A DNA stretch of 42,412 nt from Rhizobium sp. ASV8 (GCF_016429255.1 NZ_JAELUG010000054.1:1-42412), one strand, 5' to 3'. Numbered from the stretch's first letter, positions 7,669 to 15,854 are shown. Translations and numbers: made by a program. The notes: generated by a model not told the origin, from the letters alone.

Positions 7669-8850
7669 ATGAACAAGATGCTCTTGACCATCCTGCCCGT
7701 CGTCGTTCTCGACGCCGCCGGTACGGGCCTCGTGATGCCGATCCTGCCGGAGCTTCTTCGCAGCGTGGCGCATACGCCCGATCTCGGCTGGCGGTACGGC
7801 GCGTTCCTGTCGCTCTATGCCGCGCTGCAGTTCCTCGCCGCTCCCGTCCTCGGGACATTGAGCGATCGTTATGGGCGCAGGCCGGTGCTGCTGGTCTCGC
7901 TGGCGGGCGGGATGATCGACTACGCCTTCATGGCATGGGCGCCGGGTTTCTGGTGGCTGTTCCTCGGACGCGCCGTTGCCGGCTTGACGGCTGCAAATGC
8001 GTCCGTCGCGGCGGCATGCCTTACCGATGTTACGCCAGAGGAGAAACGCACGCGTGCTTTCGGGCTGCTCAGTGCCTGCTTCGGCATCGGCTTCATTCTC
8101 GGCCCCGTGATCGGCGGCGTGCTCGGCACGGTTTCTATTCGCGCGCCATTCGTCGCGGCGGCGCTGCTTGTCATGGTGAATTTCATCCTGGCGCTTACCG
8201 TTTTGCCGGAAACGCGCAGCGCCAAGCCGGAACGCCTCGATCCGGCCGCTTTCCATCCGCTGGCGCCCTTGCGCTGGATCGGCGCGTTTCCGGCATTGCT
8301 GCCGCTGCTTTTGATGTCCGTCATCCTCAGCATGGTCGGCGAAATTGGCGGTACCATCTGGGTGCTCTACGGTCAGGACAAGTTCGCGTGGAACACGGCG
8401 ACCGTCGGCCTCTCGCTTGCGGGCTTCGGCCTGTTTCATGCGCTTGCCCAGGCCTTTGTCGCCGGTCCGCTGAGCGAGCGCTGGGGCGAGCGGCGGGCGC
8501 TCATTGTCGCGATCGTCTGCGACAGCGCCGCCTATATCGCAATCGCATTCGCCACGCGCGGCTTCGTTGCCTTCCTGCTCTTTCCGCTGTTCTGCCTCGG
8601 TGGCATTGGCCAGCCCGCATTGCTGTCGATGATGACGCAGCGCGTGGGGGCGGAGGATCAGGGGCGCCTGCAAGGCGTGTTGGGCAGCCTGACCAGCCTT
8701 GCATCCGTCATCGCGCCCTTGGCCATCAGCGAGATCTACTTCGCGTCCAGATCCGTCTTCCCGGGCCTGGTCTGGATCCTCGGCGCCCTGCTTTATCTTG
8801 CCTGCATGCCGATGTTGCCTGCGACCCAGAGAAAGACGGCCGATGCGTGA
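7669..8850 (+). CDS. tetA: TetA-type MFS tetracycline efflux pump
   Basis: 393-residue inner-membrane antiporter of the major facilitator superfamily, 12 predicted helices, the length of TetA(A)/TetA(B). Family marks: DAAGTGLVMPILPELL in helix 1, the motif A loop GTLSDRYGRR (62-71) with its essential aspartate, SLAGG after it, SACFGIGFILGPVIGG in helix 5, and WGERRALIVA and GRLQGVLGSLTSLAS in the second half. It would exchange a metal-tetracycline complex for protons. It is divergent from its repressor with tandem operators between. Divergence from plasmid classes and absence of mobile DNA beside it suggest a chromosomal rhizobial member; substrate range is inference. Confidence 0.9.
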   Translation: MNKMLLTILPVVVLDAAGTGLVMPILPELLRSVAHTPDLGWRYGAFLSLYAALQFLAAPVLGTLSDRYGRRPVLLVSLAGGMIDYAFMAWAPGFWWLFLGRAVAGLTAANASVAAACLTDVTPEEKRTRAFGLLSACFGIGFILGPVIGGVLGTVSIRAPFVAAALLVMVNFILALTVLPETRSAKPERLDPAAFHPLAPLRWIGAFPALLPLLLMSVILSMVGEIGGTIWVLYGQDKFAWNTATVGLSLAGFGLFHALAQAFVAGPLSERWGERRALIVAIVCDSAAYIAIAFATRGFVAFLLFPLFCLGGIGQPALLSMMTQRVGAEDQGRLQGVLGSLTSLASVIAPLAISEIYFASRSVFPGLVWILGALLYLACMPMLPATQRKTADA

Positions 8851-8919
8851 ACTTAAGGGCCGGCGGCAACATGATATTTCACGTGAAACGTCTGGCCTGC
8901 CTCACGCGGAGGGGGCATG

Positions 8920-8944
8920 AAAAAGCGGGCCGAACGGCCCGCTT
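8920..8944 (-). terminator. Intrinsic terminator of the DUF1003 gene
   Basis: On the minus strand AAGCGGGCC and GGCCCGCTT form a perfect 9-bp stem with a 4-nt loop (8923-8944) and run into TTTTT (8920-8924), 47 bp past the DUF1003 stop codon. On the plus strand it may also protect the end of the tetA transcript. Confidence 0.85.
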
Positions 8945-8991
8945 GTCGTAGCGTCATAATGGAAGCAGGCCTGGGGCGAGCTCCCGCCAAG

Positions 8992-9909
8992 TCAGTTCAC
9001 GGAATCGTCCGAATCGGGATCCTTGGCCTTGACGAACAGGCTCTTCAGGCCGCTGGTCTTTGCTTTCGCCGCCTTGTTGGTCTTCAACGCACGTGTGGCG
9101 GCCTTGGCCTGTTCCAGCATCATTTCGATCTGGATCTGCTGGATTTCGGTCAGGCGCTCCCATTGGCGATTGAGGAGATGGTCGACCTTTTCATGCAGGT
9201 GACGAATTTCCAATTCGGCCTTCAGGTTCACCTTATAGTCGTTGAGCGCATGCAGGCGGTCCTTCTCTTCCTGGCGCCGCTGGCTCATCATGATCACGGG
9301 CGCCTGCAGCGCCGCGATCGTCGACAGCACAAGATTCAAGAGAATGAACGGATAGGCATCGAATGCCTCTTTCTCGCCTATGATAACGTTGACGGCCATC
9401 CAGACCGCGAGAAACAGACAGAATGAGATGATGAAGGTCCAGCTGCCCCCAAAGGTGGCGACTGCATCCGCCATACGGTCGCCGATGGAGCGGTTGTCTT
9501 CGTAATCTTCTTCGATGTTCTCGGCGAGCGTATCATGGGTTTTCAGGCTCTCGACCACCTCGTCCTCGAGGTTGGAAAGCTCGCCTCGCTCGACCGTCAG
9601 AAGCTGGGCGATGTACTGGGCGCGATAGTCGTCCATGACCTTGCGGCTGACATAATCGTCGGCGCGAAGCTCGGGATGCTTCAGCCGCATGAAATCCGCC
9701 AGAGATGGGCGGAGGTCATCGACGTGCACCGCATCCTTCTTCTTCAGCGTCTGGCCGGTAATGGCATCGACGAGCTTGACGGACTTGGCCTTCGCCCGGG
9801 CTAGACTTTTGGTATAATCGTCCATCTCCACGACGGTCGGGGCTTCGCCCTCGCCGGCATCGAAGTCAACAATTCCATCCGCGGGATCAAAGGTCTTCGT
9901 TTCCGTCAT
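8992..9909 (-). CDS. DUF1003 family membrane protein
   Basis: 305-residue protein with a DUF1003 core. After an acidic N-terminus and a soluble part with DYVSRKVMDDYRAQYI (about 85-100), two transmembrane helices follow (FGGSWTFIISFCLFLAVWMAVNV and YPFILLNLVLSTIAALQAPVIMM), then the family motif MSQRRQEEKDR..NDYKVNLKAE and a helical, charged C-terminal tail. Both ends are probably cytoplasmic. The function of the family is not established. A ribosome site (AAGAAGG) precedes ATG 9909 and a terminator follows the gene, so it is a single-gene unit. Confidence 0.85.
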   Translation of the reverse strand: MTETKTFDPADGIVDFDAGEGEAPTVVEMDDYTKSLARAKAKSVKLVDAITGQTLKKKDAVHVDDLRPSLADFMRLKHPELRADDYVSRKVMDDYRAQYIAQLLTVERGELSNLEDEVVESLKTHDTLAENIEEDYEDNRSIGDRMADAVATFGGSWTFIISFCLFLAVWMAVNVIIGEKEAFDAYPFILLNLVLSTIAALQAPVIMMSQRRQEEKDRLHALNDYKVNLKAELEIRHLHEKVDHLLNRQWERLTEIQQIQIEMMLEQAKAATRALKTNKAAKAKTSGLKSLFVKAKDPDSDDSVN

Positions 9910-10385
9910 CTATGGGGGCCTTCTTTCATGTGTTGCCGCTCATTTAGCCAACAATGCCAACAGGAATGTGACTGTTAGAAGACAGCCATGTCGAAGCTGA
10001 CCTCAAACTCTTCCCGCTGTGTCGATGCCATGGCTCCGTTCGCGTCTGTCGAAGGAGCAATAACACCACTCTCCTAAGTAACGGCAAATGAGATGTGACG
10101 TTCCGGTATTCATTTTGGGCGCGCTGTCGATTTTCAAGGGCGAAAAGCAACCGTGCCGCGATCTCCGGATGCCTTCAAAAGCCCCGCGTGTCGATACGGG
10201 AATTTTCTACCGTTTGAATCAAGTTTATGATTTTCCGCCCCCTTGACCAAGGGCGGCAGGCTTCTATTTGCCGCGATGCACAGCACATTCGCTGCTGCGA
10301 ATAAACGCTAAAGTCTCAATGAATTAATAGCAACAGGATGTTGATCCTGTCGCTACGGCTTTGCACGCGTGTGGAGAGAATAGCC
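9910..10385. other. Divergent intergenic region, no gene seen
   Basis: 476 bp between divergent genes. No open frame with convincing codon use or similarity, no tRNA, no strong palindrome. The AT-richer stretch before 10330 (CTCAATGAATTAATAGC) may hold the promoter of the dioxygenase-like gene, whose own ribosome site GGAGAGAA is at 10372-10379. Confidence 0.5.
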
Positions 10386-11342
10386 ATGCATAATTCCCCG
10401 GCAAAAGACCTCGAGTCCATTGCGCGGCAAGGCGGGCGCTTCAAGCGCATGGCCGTCAGGATACCGACCTATCTGACCGATCTTCGGGAAAACCCGGCAT
10501 GGCTGCCGATGTTCCTGTTGGCGCGAACCCTGCCGTTTCGGCGCATGCATTGGTTCGCAACCAGGCAGCGCGTTTCGCTGCCTGTTTCCGGCGCGTCGAT
10601 GTTCGCCGGGCTCGAGCGCCGAGATGTCGTCGATGCACTGCGGACGGACGGGATTTTCTCCGGCCTGATGCTGCCTGATCCTATCCACCGGGAGATCGCG
10701 GAATTCGCGCTGACCACCGGCTGTTTCGGCAATTTCAGCCGCAAGCTGGAGTTCGTCGCGGGAGACCACAGGCAAGCGGAAACCCGTTTCGAACGGCCGA
10801 TCCTCAGCGGTCATTTCTTCGAGCGCTCGCTTGATTGCGATGCCGTCATGGCGGTACAGCGCGATCCGCTGCTGATCGACGTCGCCCGACAATATCTCGG
10901 CGGGCAGGCCAAGGTGATTACCACGCGCATCTGGTGGAGCTTTCCGACGCAGGCTTCGGAAGCGGATCGCAGCATGGCGTCGCTCGACAAGTATCATTTC
11001 GATCTAGACGACTGGCGTATGCTGAAATTCTTCTTCAATCTGGTCGACGTGGACGAAGGCACCGGGCCGCACGTCTTCGTCAAGGGCAGCCACAGGCGGC
11101 GGCGCGTCAAGCATCAGCTGACCCTGCTGGTCGGGCATTCGGCCGACGAAGTGCTTGATTATTACGGGCGGGAGAGCGCCGTCACGCTGACCGGCAGGGC
11201 CGGTTCGGGTTTTGTGGAGGACCCATTCGGCTTTCACATGGGCACCGTCCCCACGCAAAAGCCGCGCCTGATGATGGAAGTCGGCTTCGGCGTTTCCAAG
11301 CCGTCGCAGCGCCGCTTCCACGGGGAACCTGTCTTGCGGTAG
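10386..11342 (+). CDS. PhyH-like Fe(II)/2-oxoglutarate dioxygenase
   Basis: 318-residue protein with the facial triad of the phytanoyl-CoA dioxygenase-like superfamily: H204 and D206 in KYHFDLDDWRMLKFFFNLVD, distal H284 in FHMGTVPTQKPRLMMEVGFG, and R294 placed to bind 2-oxoglutarate. The double-stranded beta-helix covers about residues 130-305, with the typical DVDEGTGPHVFVKGSH turn. The N-terminal ~110 residues are family-specific. Hydroxylation of an unknown small molecule is the likely activity. The start at 10386 is preceded by GGAGAGAA; an in-frame start at 10338 is less likely. It stands alone, convergent with the bufferin operon. Confidence 0.8.
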   Translation: MHNSPAKDLESIARQGGRFKRMAVRIPTYLTDLRENPAWLPMFLLARTLPFRRMHWFATRQRVSLPVSGASMFAGLERRDVVDALRTDGIFSGLMLPDPIHREIAEFALTTGCFGNFSRKLEFVAGDHRQAETRFERPILSGHFFERSLDCDAVMAVQRDPLLIDVARQYLGGQAKVITTRIWWSFPTQASEADRSMASLDKYHFDLDDWRMLKFFFNLVDVDEGTGPHVFVKGSHRRRRVKHQLTLLVGHSADEVLDYYGRESAVTLTGRAGSGFVEDPFGFHMGTVPTQKPRLMMEVGFGVSKPSQRRFHGEPVLR

Positions 11343-11381
11343 GCCCCCCGCGCTCGGGCAATTATCCAGTTTGCTTCGATG

Positions 11382-11867
11382 TCACTTTGCCCGGCCGAAC
11401 CGCCTGGCGATGAAATGATCGAGCGCGATCCGCCCCGGCCCGCCAGCGATGATGACCAGGAAACACGTTGCCCATGTCCCATGGGTCGGCCAGGCGTCCG
11501 GATAGACGAAGATCTCGATCACCAGCGTCATGCCGAGCAGCGCGAGCGCCGAAAGCCGGCTCGCCAGGCCGATGACGAGCAGAAGCGGAAAGAAGTGCTC
11601 GCTGAAGGCGGCGATATGCGCGGCGATCCAGGGATCGACGAGAGGCAGTTTGTATTCCGTCTGGAAGAGATAGACCGCGTTGTCCGTCACGTGCCAGCCA
11701 TCGACCTTGGTCTGGCCGGATTGCCAGAAGACGGCGGCGATCGACAGGCGCGCGACGAGCGCGATCAGGTCGTGCGGGATGCGGTCGAGAAGCTTCAAGG
11801 CGCCGTAGAGCCTTTGAGGCATGGTTTCAGCTTCGGCCGCGGCGGCCGTCATCATTCGGTCTTGCAT
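11382..11867 (-). CDS. DoxX family membrane protein of the bufferin operon (BufD-like)
   Basis: 161-residue inner-membrane protein with four predicted helices and DoxX family marks (LIALVARLSIAAVFWQSGQTKV near residue 35, HFFPLLLVIGLASRLSALALLGMT, then a HGTW..CFLVIIAGGPGRIALDHF end). DoxX proteins accompany many DUF692/DUF2282 loci and are called BufD there; their role may be redox or copper handling at the membrane. It is the last gene of the minus-strand operon, 18 bp after bufC, with AGGGAGAA before its start codon. Confidence 0.85.
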   Translation of the reverse strand: MQDRMMTAAAAEAETMPQRLYGALKLLDRIPHDLIALVARLSIAAVFWQSGQTKVDGWHVTDNAVYLFQTEYKLPLVDPWIAAHIAAFSEHFFPLLLVIGLASRLSALALLGMTLVIEIFVYPDAWPTHGTWATCFLVIIAGGPGRIALDHFIARRFGRAK

Positions 11868-11885
11868 GTCGGTTCTCCCTGGCGC

Positions 11886-12641
11886 TCAGCGAATGGCCGT
11901 GAACGCGCCGGCGGCGAGCGCACCGGCGAGGTTGGCGGAAAGATCGAAATCTGCTGCTTCGGCAAGAGCGGCCTCGAAGGCGTGGCCGAGATCGATGCCA
12001 TCAAACAGCCGCATTAGAAAGACCGCGCCGCCCGGCGGCAATCTGTGCAACTCCACCGTCATCTCAGCGCGAATGACGAGCGCGTCCTCGCCCGTCCAAT
12101 CGGCGATCTCTCCAAGTTCCATCTCGCCGGCATTCATCGCCCAAATGGTGACTGCTGGGCGGATCGAGCGAATGATCGAGGCCGATGGGTGCGATGTGAA
12201 GCAGAGGCTTTCCAGTCCCGCGGGTTCGACTGTCGCCAACAAGGACGCGTCGATCGGCACGGCGTCGGCAGCGTGATAGGCCTTGCCGCGAGCCGCTTCC
12301 AGCCTGATGACATCGGGCAAATAGGGAATTTCCGCTGCTGGCTCGAAACACTCGACGAAATCGGCGAAGTCATCGCCATAGGCTAGAAGCAGCGGCGATC
12401 GCGGCGGGTGCAGGCGGATGAATTCATGCGCCATACCAGCGAAAAACTCTTCTCCGACGATTTTAGCGGCGGCCGGAAAACGCGAAGCTAGGGCGCCGAT
12501 CAGTCCGACGGCAACATTGTTGCGATAGACGCCGAAGCGCCTTTCGGGCCTCGGGCCGTTCCAGGCGGTCAGCCCCTCGGGCACGGCAAGGCCGGGATCC
12601 ACGAGTGCTGCGGCGAATTCCGTTTGCGTCACGAGAGACAT
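11886..12641 (-). CDS. bufC: BufC/HvfC-like partner of the MNIO enzyme
   Basis: 251-residue cytoplasmic protein. The N-terminal ~95 residues (QTEFAAALVDPGLAVP, RFGVYRNNVAVGLIGALASRFPAA, VGEEFF) are the HvfC/BufC domain, formerly DUF2063 and sometimes mislabelled DNA-binding. This partner binds the precursor and presents it to the MNIO enzyme encoded immediately upstream (9-bp gap). The C-terminal part is a variable beta-rich domain. A near-perfect ribosome site (TAAGGAGG) precedes ATG 12641. The pairing with a DUF692 gene makes the assignment strong although the sequence itself diverges. Confidence 0.88.
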   Translation of the reverse strand: MSLVTQTEFAAALVDPGLAVPEGLTAWNGPRPERRFGVYRNNVAVGLIGALASRFPAAAKIVGEEFFAGMAHEFIRLHPPRSPLLLAYGDDFADFVECFEPAAEIPYLPDVIRLEAARGKAYHAADAVPIDASLLATVEPAGLESLCFTSHPSASIIRSIRPAVTIWAMNAGEMELGEIADWTGEDALVIRAEMTVELHRLPPGGAVFLMRLFDGIDLGHAFEAALAEAADFDLSANLAGALAAGAFTAIR

Positions 12642-12650
12642 GGATCCTCC

Positions 12651-13505
12651 TTACGCCGCATGGCGTTCGGTAGCGCGGCGCAGGATGGCGCCGGCAGCTT
12701 CGGCTTCGGCGCGCAGAACCGGCCACTCGGGCACATCATTGTCCCATTCGACCAGGCTGGCGATCGGGCCGGTGCGGGCGATCAGCTCTTCATAGAGATC
12801 CCATACCGGGTCTTTGACCGGCGTATCGTGACTGTCGATCAGGAGCGGTGCGCCGGCATCGTCGAGGGTTTCCGAATGGCCGCTCAGATGGATCTCGCGG
12901 ATCCATTGCACCGGAAAGCGCTTGAGGTAGTCGCGCGGATCCAGTCTGTGATTGGTGGCGGCGACGAAGACGTTGTTGACATCTAGCAAAAGGCCGCAGC
13001 CCGTGCGTTGCGCGATTTCGGCGAGGAACTCCGTCTCCTCTATCGTGCTCTCCTCGAAGAGCAGATAGGTAGCCGGATTCTCAAGCAACATCTGCCGGCC
13101 GAGCAATGTCTGAACCTGATCGATATGGGCGCAGACCTGGGCGAGGGTCGCCTCGGTATAGGGCAGGGGCAGGAGATCGTTGAGAAACGTCGTGTCGTGG
13201 CTGGACCAGGCGAGATGCTCCGAAAAGCTCTCCGGCTCGTATCGATCGCAAACGATCTTCAGGCGGGCAAGATGCTCCTTGTCCAACGGTTGCATCGAGC
13301 CGATGGAGAGGCCCACTCCATGAATGGAGAGGGCATAATCGCGACGCAGCTTGCCGAGTTGAGCGTGCGGCGGGCCGCCGGCGCCCATATAGTTTTCGGC
13401 ATGGACCTCGAAGAAGCCGATCGGCTGGCTGGCGGCATTGATCTCAGCGAAATGTTCCGGCTTGAAGCCGACCCCGGCGCGACGGGGAAGTTCTGACGAT
13501 TTCAT
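12651..13505 (-). CDS. bufB: DUF692 multinuclear iron oxidase (BufB)
   Basis: 284-residue TIM-barrel enzyme of the multinuclear non-haem iron oxidative (MNIO, DUF692) family, which oxidises cysteines of precursor peptides, in bufferins to thiooxazoles. All family signatures are present in order: GVGFKPEH, FFEVHAENYM, SIHGVGLSIG, SEHLAWS, LENPATYL, LLLDVNNVFV, EIHLSGH, IDSHDTPV and VEWDNDVPEWPVL, supplying the His, Glu, Asp and Asn iron ligands. It follows the two precursor genes after an 81-bp gap with a strong hairpin and precedes bufC. CGGAGG precedes the start. Substrates are presumably both upstream peptides. Confidence 0.93.
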   Translation of the reverse strand: MKSSELPRRAGVGFKPEHFAEINAASQPIGFFEVHAENYMGAGGPPHAQLGKLRRDYALSIHGVGLSIGSMQPLDKEHLARLKIVCDRYEPESFSEHLAWSSHDTTFLNDLLPLPYTEATLAQVCAHIDQVQTLLGRQMLLENPATYLLFEESTIEETEFLAEIAQRTGCGLLLDVNNVFVAATNHRLDPRDYLKRFPVQWIREIHLSGHSETLDDAGAPLLIDSHDTPVKDPVWDLYEELIARTGPIASLVEWDNDVPEWPVLRAEAEAAGAILRRATERHAA

Positions 13506-13543
13506 TGCAGGCCTCCGTTCGGATAGGCTCGATCGTGGAAGGA

Positions 13544-13571
13544 GGGCGGCGCTGATACATGCGCCGCCCTG
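13544..13571 (-). promoter_or_regulatory. Strong hairpin between precursor and enzyme genes
   Basis: AGGGCGGCGC (13544-13553) and GCGCCGCCCT (13562-13571) form a perfect 10-bp, very GC-rich stem with an 8-nt loop. It lies just after the second bufA stop codon on the transcribed minus strand. No T-run follows, so it is more likely an mRNA-processing, stabilising or partial-attenuation element that keeps precursor mRNA in excess over enzyme mRNA. Confidence 0.7.
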
Positions 13572-13586
13572 CGTCAGCGCATCCGC

Positions 13587-13871
13587 TCAGACAGGCGCCG
13601 GACCCTGCATAAGGGTGCCATGGCCGTTCGGCGTCTTGATTGCTTCGCAGGTTCCGGCGGGAACCAGCTTCCACGAGTTGCGCTGATAATCGATCTTCGC
13701 CGTACCGGCGCAGGTCGTGCCGGGCCCGGCGGCGCAATCATTCTGACCCTTGAGTGCGATGCCGTAGCACTTCTCCTTGGCGTCGGCGGCCGAAGCGGCT
13801 GTGATGCCGGCGGCCAATGTGACGGCTGTTGCGACCGATGCGGCCAAGGCGACTGCGGAAATCCTGCTCAT
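13587..13871 (-). CDS. bufA: Bufferin precursor peptide, DUF2282 (second copy)
   Basis: 94-residue exported precursor. It has a signal peptide ending AASA, then a short core with four cysteines: EKCYGIALKGQNDC, TTCAGTAKIDYQ and the end motif WKLVPAGTCEAIKTPNGHGTL. This is the DUF2282 (BufA1) pattern: cysteines are oxidised to thiooxazoles by the MNIO enzyme and the product binds copper in the periplasm. It differs from the neighbouring copy by a longer middle loop (AAGPGTTC) and a C-terminal extension (MQGPAPV). AAGGAA precedes the start. It lies between the first precursor and bufB; a hairpin follows it. Confidence 0.92.
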   Translation of the reverse strand: MSRISAVALAASVATAVTLAAGITAASAADAKEKCYGIALKGQNDCAAGPGTTCAGTAKIDYQRNSWKLVPAGTCEAIKTPNGHGTLMQGPAPV

Positions 13872-13917
13872 GACGAATTCCTTACATCAGATGTTGGATT
13901 GGTTGGTGTGACCGGGA

Positions 13918-14184
13918 TCAGGCCGGGGTCAGCGAACCATGGCCCTTCGGGGTTTTCATGGAGGTGCAGGTGCCCGTGGGAACCAGCTTGAAGGACATTT
14001 TATCATAGCTCATGGTCGATTTGCCGGCGCAGTCATGCTTGCCGGCTGCGCAATCGTTCTGGCCCTTCAGCGCTACGCCATAGCACTTTTCCTTGGAGTC
14101 GGCTGCCGATGCCGGGACAGCGATGGATGCAATGGCCGATGCGATCGAGCCTGCGATAGCCAGGGTGATGATGCTGTTCTTCAT
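13918..14184 (-). CDS. bufA: Bufferin precursor peptide, DUF2282 (first copy)
   Basis: 88-residue exported precursor, first gene of the operon. Signal peptide ending VPASA, then EKCYGVALKGQNDC, HDCAGKSTMSYDKMSF and KLVPTGTCTSMKTPKGHGSL: four cysteines in the same register as the second copy, with a shorter gap between cysteines 2 and 3. I chose ATG 14184 rather than an upstream in-frame start because AGGAGA lies at the right distance and it leaves a normal signal peptide. A candidate ECF promoter lies about 50 bp upstream. The two copies share most core residues, consistent with an old tandem duplication. Confidence 0.92.
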   Translation of the reverse strand: MKNSIITLAIAGSIASAIASIAVPASAADSKEKCYGVALKGQNDCAAGKHDCAGKSTMSYDKMSFKLVPTGTCTSMKTPKGHGSLTPA

Positions 14185-14233
14185 GGATCTGTCTCCTAGA
14201 TGGATGCGAGCCGTCATTGGCTTGCATCGAGGT

Positions 14234-14260
14234 CTACGGAGGCTGCGGGGGCGATGTTAC
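14234..14260 (-). promoter_or_regulatory. Candidate ECF promoter of the bufferin operon
   Basis: On the minus strand GTAAC (14260-14256) and CGTAG (14238-14234) are separated by exactly 17 nt, placing a start site near 14226 and a leader of about 40 nt before the first bufA. The same two boxes with the same spacing occur in front of the divergent sigma factor gene. The boxes fit the -35 and -10 elements read by extracytoplasmic-function sigma factors. Confidence 0.75.
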
Positions 14261-14389
14261 AGACCGCGCGAATTTTTTTTAACGGCACTGACATATTCTG
14301 TGCCGGCTATATGTCCCAGTGAGCCGATGCGCCTGCCGGCCGTTTCGGGACGAAAGCCGAAAAGACTTGAAAAAGAAGGACCGTTGCCG

Positions 14390-14416
14390 GTAACGAAATG
14401 CTGCGGTCCTGCGTAG
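14390..14416 (+). promoter_or_regulatory. Candidate autoregulatory ECF promoter
   Basis: GTAAC (14390-14394) and CGTAG (14412-14416) with a 17-nt spacer, identical in boxes and spacing to the divergent bufA promoter. The predicted transcript would start at about 14422-14426, only a few nt before the annotated GTG start (14429), so the sigma mRNA may be nearly leaderless or use a downstream start codon. Confidence 0.7.
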
Positions 14417-14428
14417 AGGAGATATCGG

Positions 14429-14995
14429 GTGGGCCATTCGGCGCGCGAAGAGGAATGGGCAGTCTGGATGCGCGCTGCGATTGGCGGCGATGCGCAGGCC
14501 TACCATCGCTTCCTGTCCGCAGTGACGCCGCATCTGCGCGCCATGGCGCGCCGGCGTTGCGACCAGTTCGGTGCGCCGGTGAGCGAGGCCGAGGACGTGG
14601 TTCAGGAAGTGCTGCTTGCCATCCACCTGAAGCGCGGGACCTGGGATCCGGCACGCCCGATCGGGCCTTGGCTGTCGACGATCGTGCGCAACAAGCTCAT
14701 CGACAGTCTCAGGCGGCGTGGACGACATATGAGCGTGCCGATCGACGACGTGATCGATGTTCTCGAGGCAGAGGAGCATGCCGACGCCTTGGATCGATTG
14801 GACGTCGACCGCATGCTGGAGCAGTTGAAGGACCCGCAGAAGACCATCGTGCGTTCGATTTCCGTCGAGGGAACGAGCGTGCGGGAAACGGCGGATCGGC
14901 TGAAGATGACGGAAGGGGCGGTGCGCGTGGCGCTGCATCGTGCGCTGAAAGTGCTTGCGGCCCTGTATCGGAGTGAAACCAGTGAAAACCGATGA
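14429..14995 (+). CDS. ECF sigma factor, SigF-like
   Basis: 188-residue sigma-70 family factor. Region 2 spans about residues 20-95 (AYHRFLSAVTPHLRAMARRR, then the -10-binding segment EAEDVVQEVLLAIHLKRGTWDP and IGPWLSTIVRNKLIDSLRRR); region 4 (about 128-180) ends with a helix-turn-helix SVRETADRLKMTEGAVRVALHRALK. It is followed with a 14-bp overlap by a DUF1109/NrsF anti-sigma and is divergent from the bufferin operon, the arrangement of Caulobacter SigF-NrsF, so it should turn on bufA-B-C-D and itself under copper or oxidative stress. A GTG start with AGAGGAG is taken; ATG 14468 is an alternative if the promoter seen just upstream is used. Confidence 0.88.
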   Translation: MGHSAREEEWAVWMRAAIGGDAQAYHRFLSAVTPHLRAMARRRCDQFGAPVSEAEDVVQEVLLAIHLKRGTWDPARPIGPWLSTIVRNKLIDSLRRRGRHMSVPIDDVIDVLEAEEHADALDRLDVDRMLEQLKDPQKTIVRSISVEGTSVRETADRLKMTEGAVRVALHRALKVLAALYRSETSENR

Positions 14996-15617
14996 CCTTA
15001 TCCATCTTCTGGCGCAGGATGCGCCGGTCCGTTCGCGGATCGGCAAAGCCCTGACCATGGCGGTCATCGCGGGTATCCTGATCAGCGGCGGCCTCTTCTT
15101 TGCCATGATCGGCTTTCGCGCCGACATAGACACGGCAATGGAAACCGTGCGCTTCCTGTTCAAGTTCGTCGTGACGATCGCGCTTGCCGTGACGGCCTGC
15201 GCCGTCGTCTTCCGCATCGGCCGGCCGGGTGCATCCTTGCGTCTTTGGGGCTGGATGCTTCTGGCAGCGCCGGTGCTTTTGCTCGGCGCCGTTGTCGCGG
15301 AGATGGCGGTCATGCCGCCCGATAGCTGGAGCGCGCGGATGATCGGGCACAATGCGCGCTTCTGCCTGACGCTGATACCGTTGCTGTCGATCGGCCCGCT
15401 TGCCTGCTTCCTGTTTGCCCTGCGCCAGGGAGCGCCCGAGCGGCCGGGTGTCGCCGGGGCCGTCGCCGGCCTTGCCGCCAGCGGCATCGCGGCGACCTTC
15501 TATGCCTCCAATTGCACCGACGACAGCCCACTCTTCGTGCTGCTCTGGTATCCGATCGCGATCGCCATCGTAACGGGCATCGGATATGTCCTCGGCAGGC
15601 GTCTTCTGCGCTGGTAA
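14982..15617 (+). CDS. NrsF-like membrane anti-sigma factor (DUF1109)
   Basis: 211-residue inner-membrane protein with six predicted helices, the DUF1109/NrsF family that sequesters SigF-type ECF factors. The GTG at 14982 gives the family-typical start MKTDDLIHLLAQDAPVRSRIG and has GGAG at the right distance; it overlaps the end of the sigma gene, implying translational coupling and fixed stoichiometry. In Caulobacter NrsF two periplasmic or membrane cysteines are needed for signal sensing; here cysteines occur in helix 3 (TACAVVFRIG), in RFCLTLIPLL, in LACFLFALR and in YASNCTDDSP. The last segment is the conserved AxxFYxxNCxDDSPLF stretch. Confidence 0.88.
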   Translation: MKTDDLIHLLAQDAPVRSRIGKALTMAVIAGILISGGLFFAMIGFRADIDTAMETVRFLFKFVVTIALAVTACAVVFRIGRPGASLRLWGWMLLAAPVLLLGAVVAEMAVMPPDSWSARMIGHNARFCLTLIPLLSIGPLACFLFALRQGAPERPGVAGAVAGLAASGIAATFYASNCTDDSPLFVLLWYPIAIAIVTGIGYVLGRRLLRW

Positions 15618-15783
15618 GCCCAGCCGAATGTGGAGCTGCCGAGGCATGCTGCCCGGATCCGCATGCTCTCGGCGAAGCAGACCATGACGCTCGTGAAATC
15701 CCCCAAATGCATGAGCATCCGCCGACTATCGTGGACGCCGCACCCTCGCTTTCAAAAAATTGCATTTGTCCGCGTTAAAGTAT

Positions 15784-15811
15784 TTGCATCTGCGGCAAAT
15801 TCGATTATAGA
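15784..15811 (+). promoter_or_regulatory. Probable tRNA-Gln promoter
   Basis: TTGCAT (15784-15789), 16-nt spacer, TATAGA (15806-15811), ending 43 bp before the tRNA. The boxes resemble a sigma-70 promoter, and no other gene lies downstream to use it. Confidence 0.55.
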
Positions 15812-15854
15812 GGCCCCACCTTCGCCACGAACGATTTCATCGCTCGGCGGTCGT

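Noticed and set aside
14279..15647. Two long minus-strand frames opposite the sigma/anti-sigma pair
   Set aside because: They mirror the plus-strand sigma and DUF1109 genes, whose motifs, ribosome sites and promoter are convincing; the antisense products have no recognisable domain.
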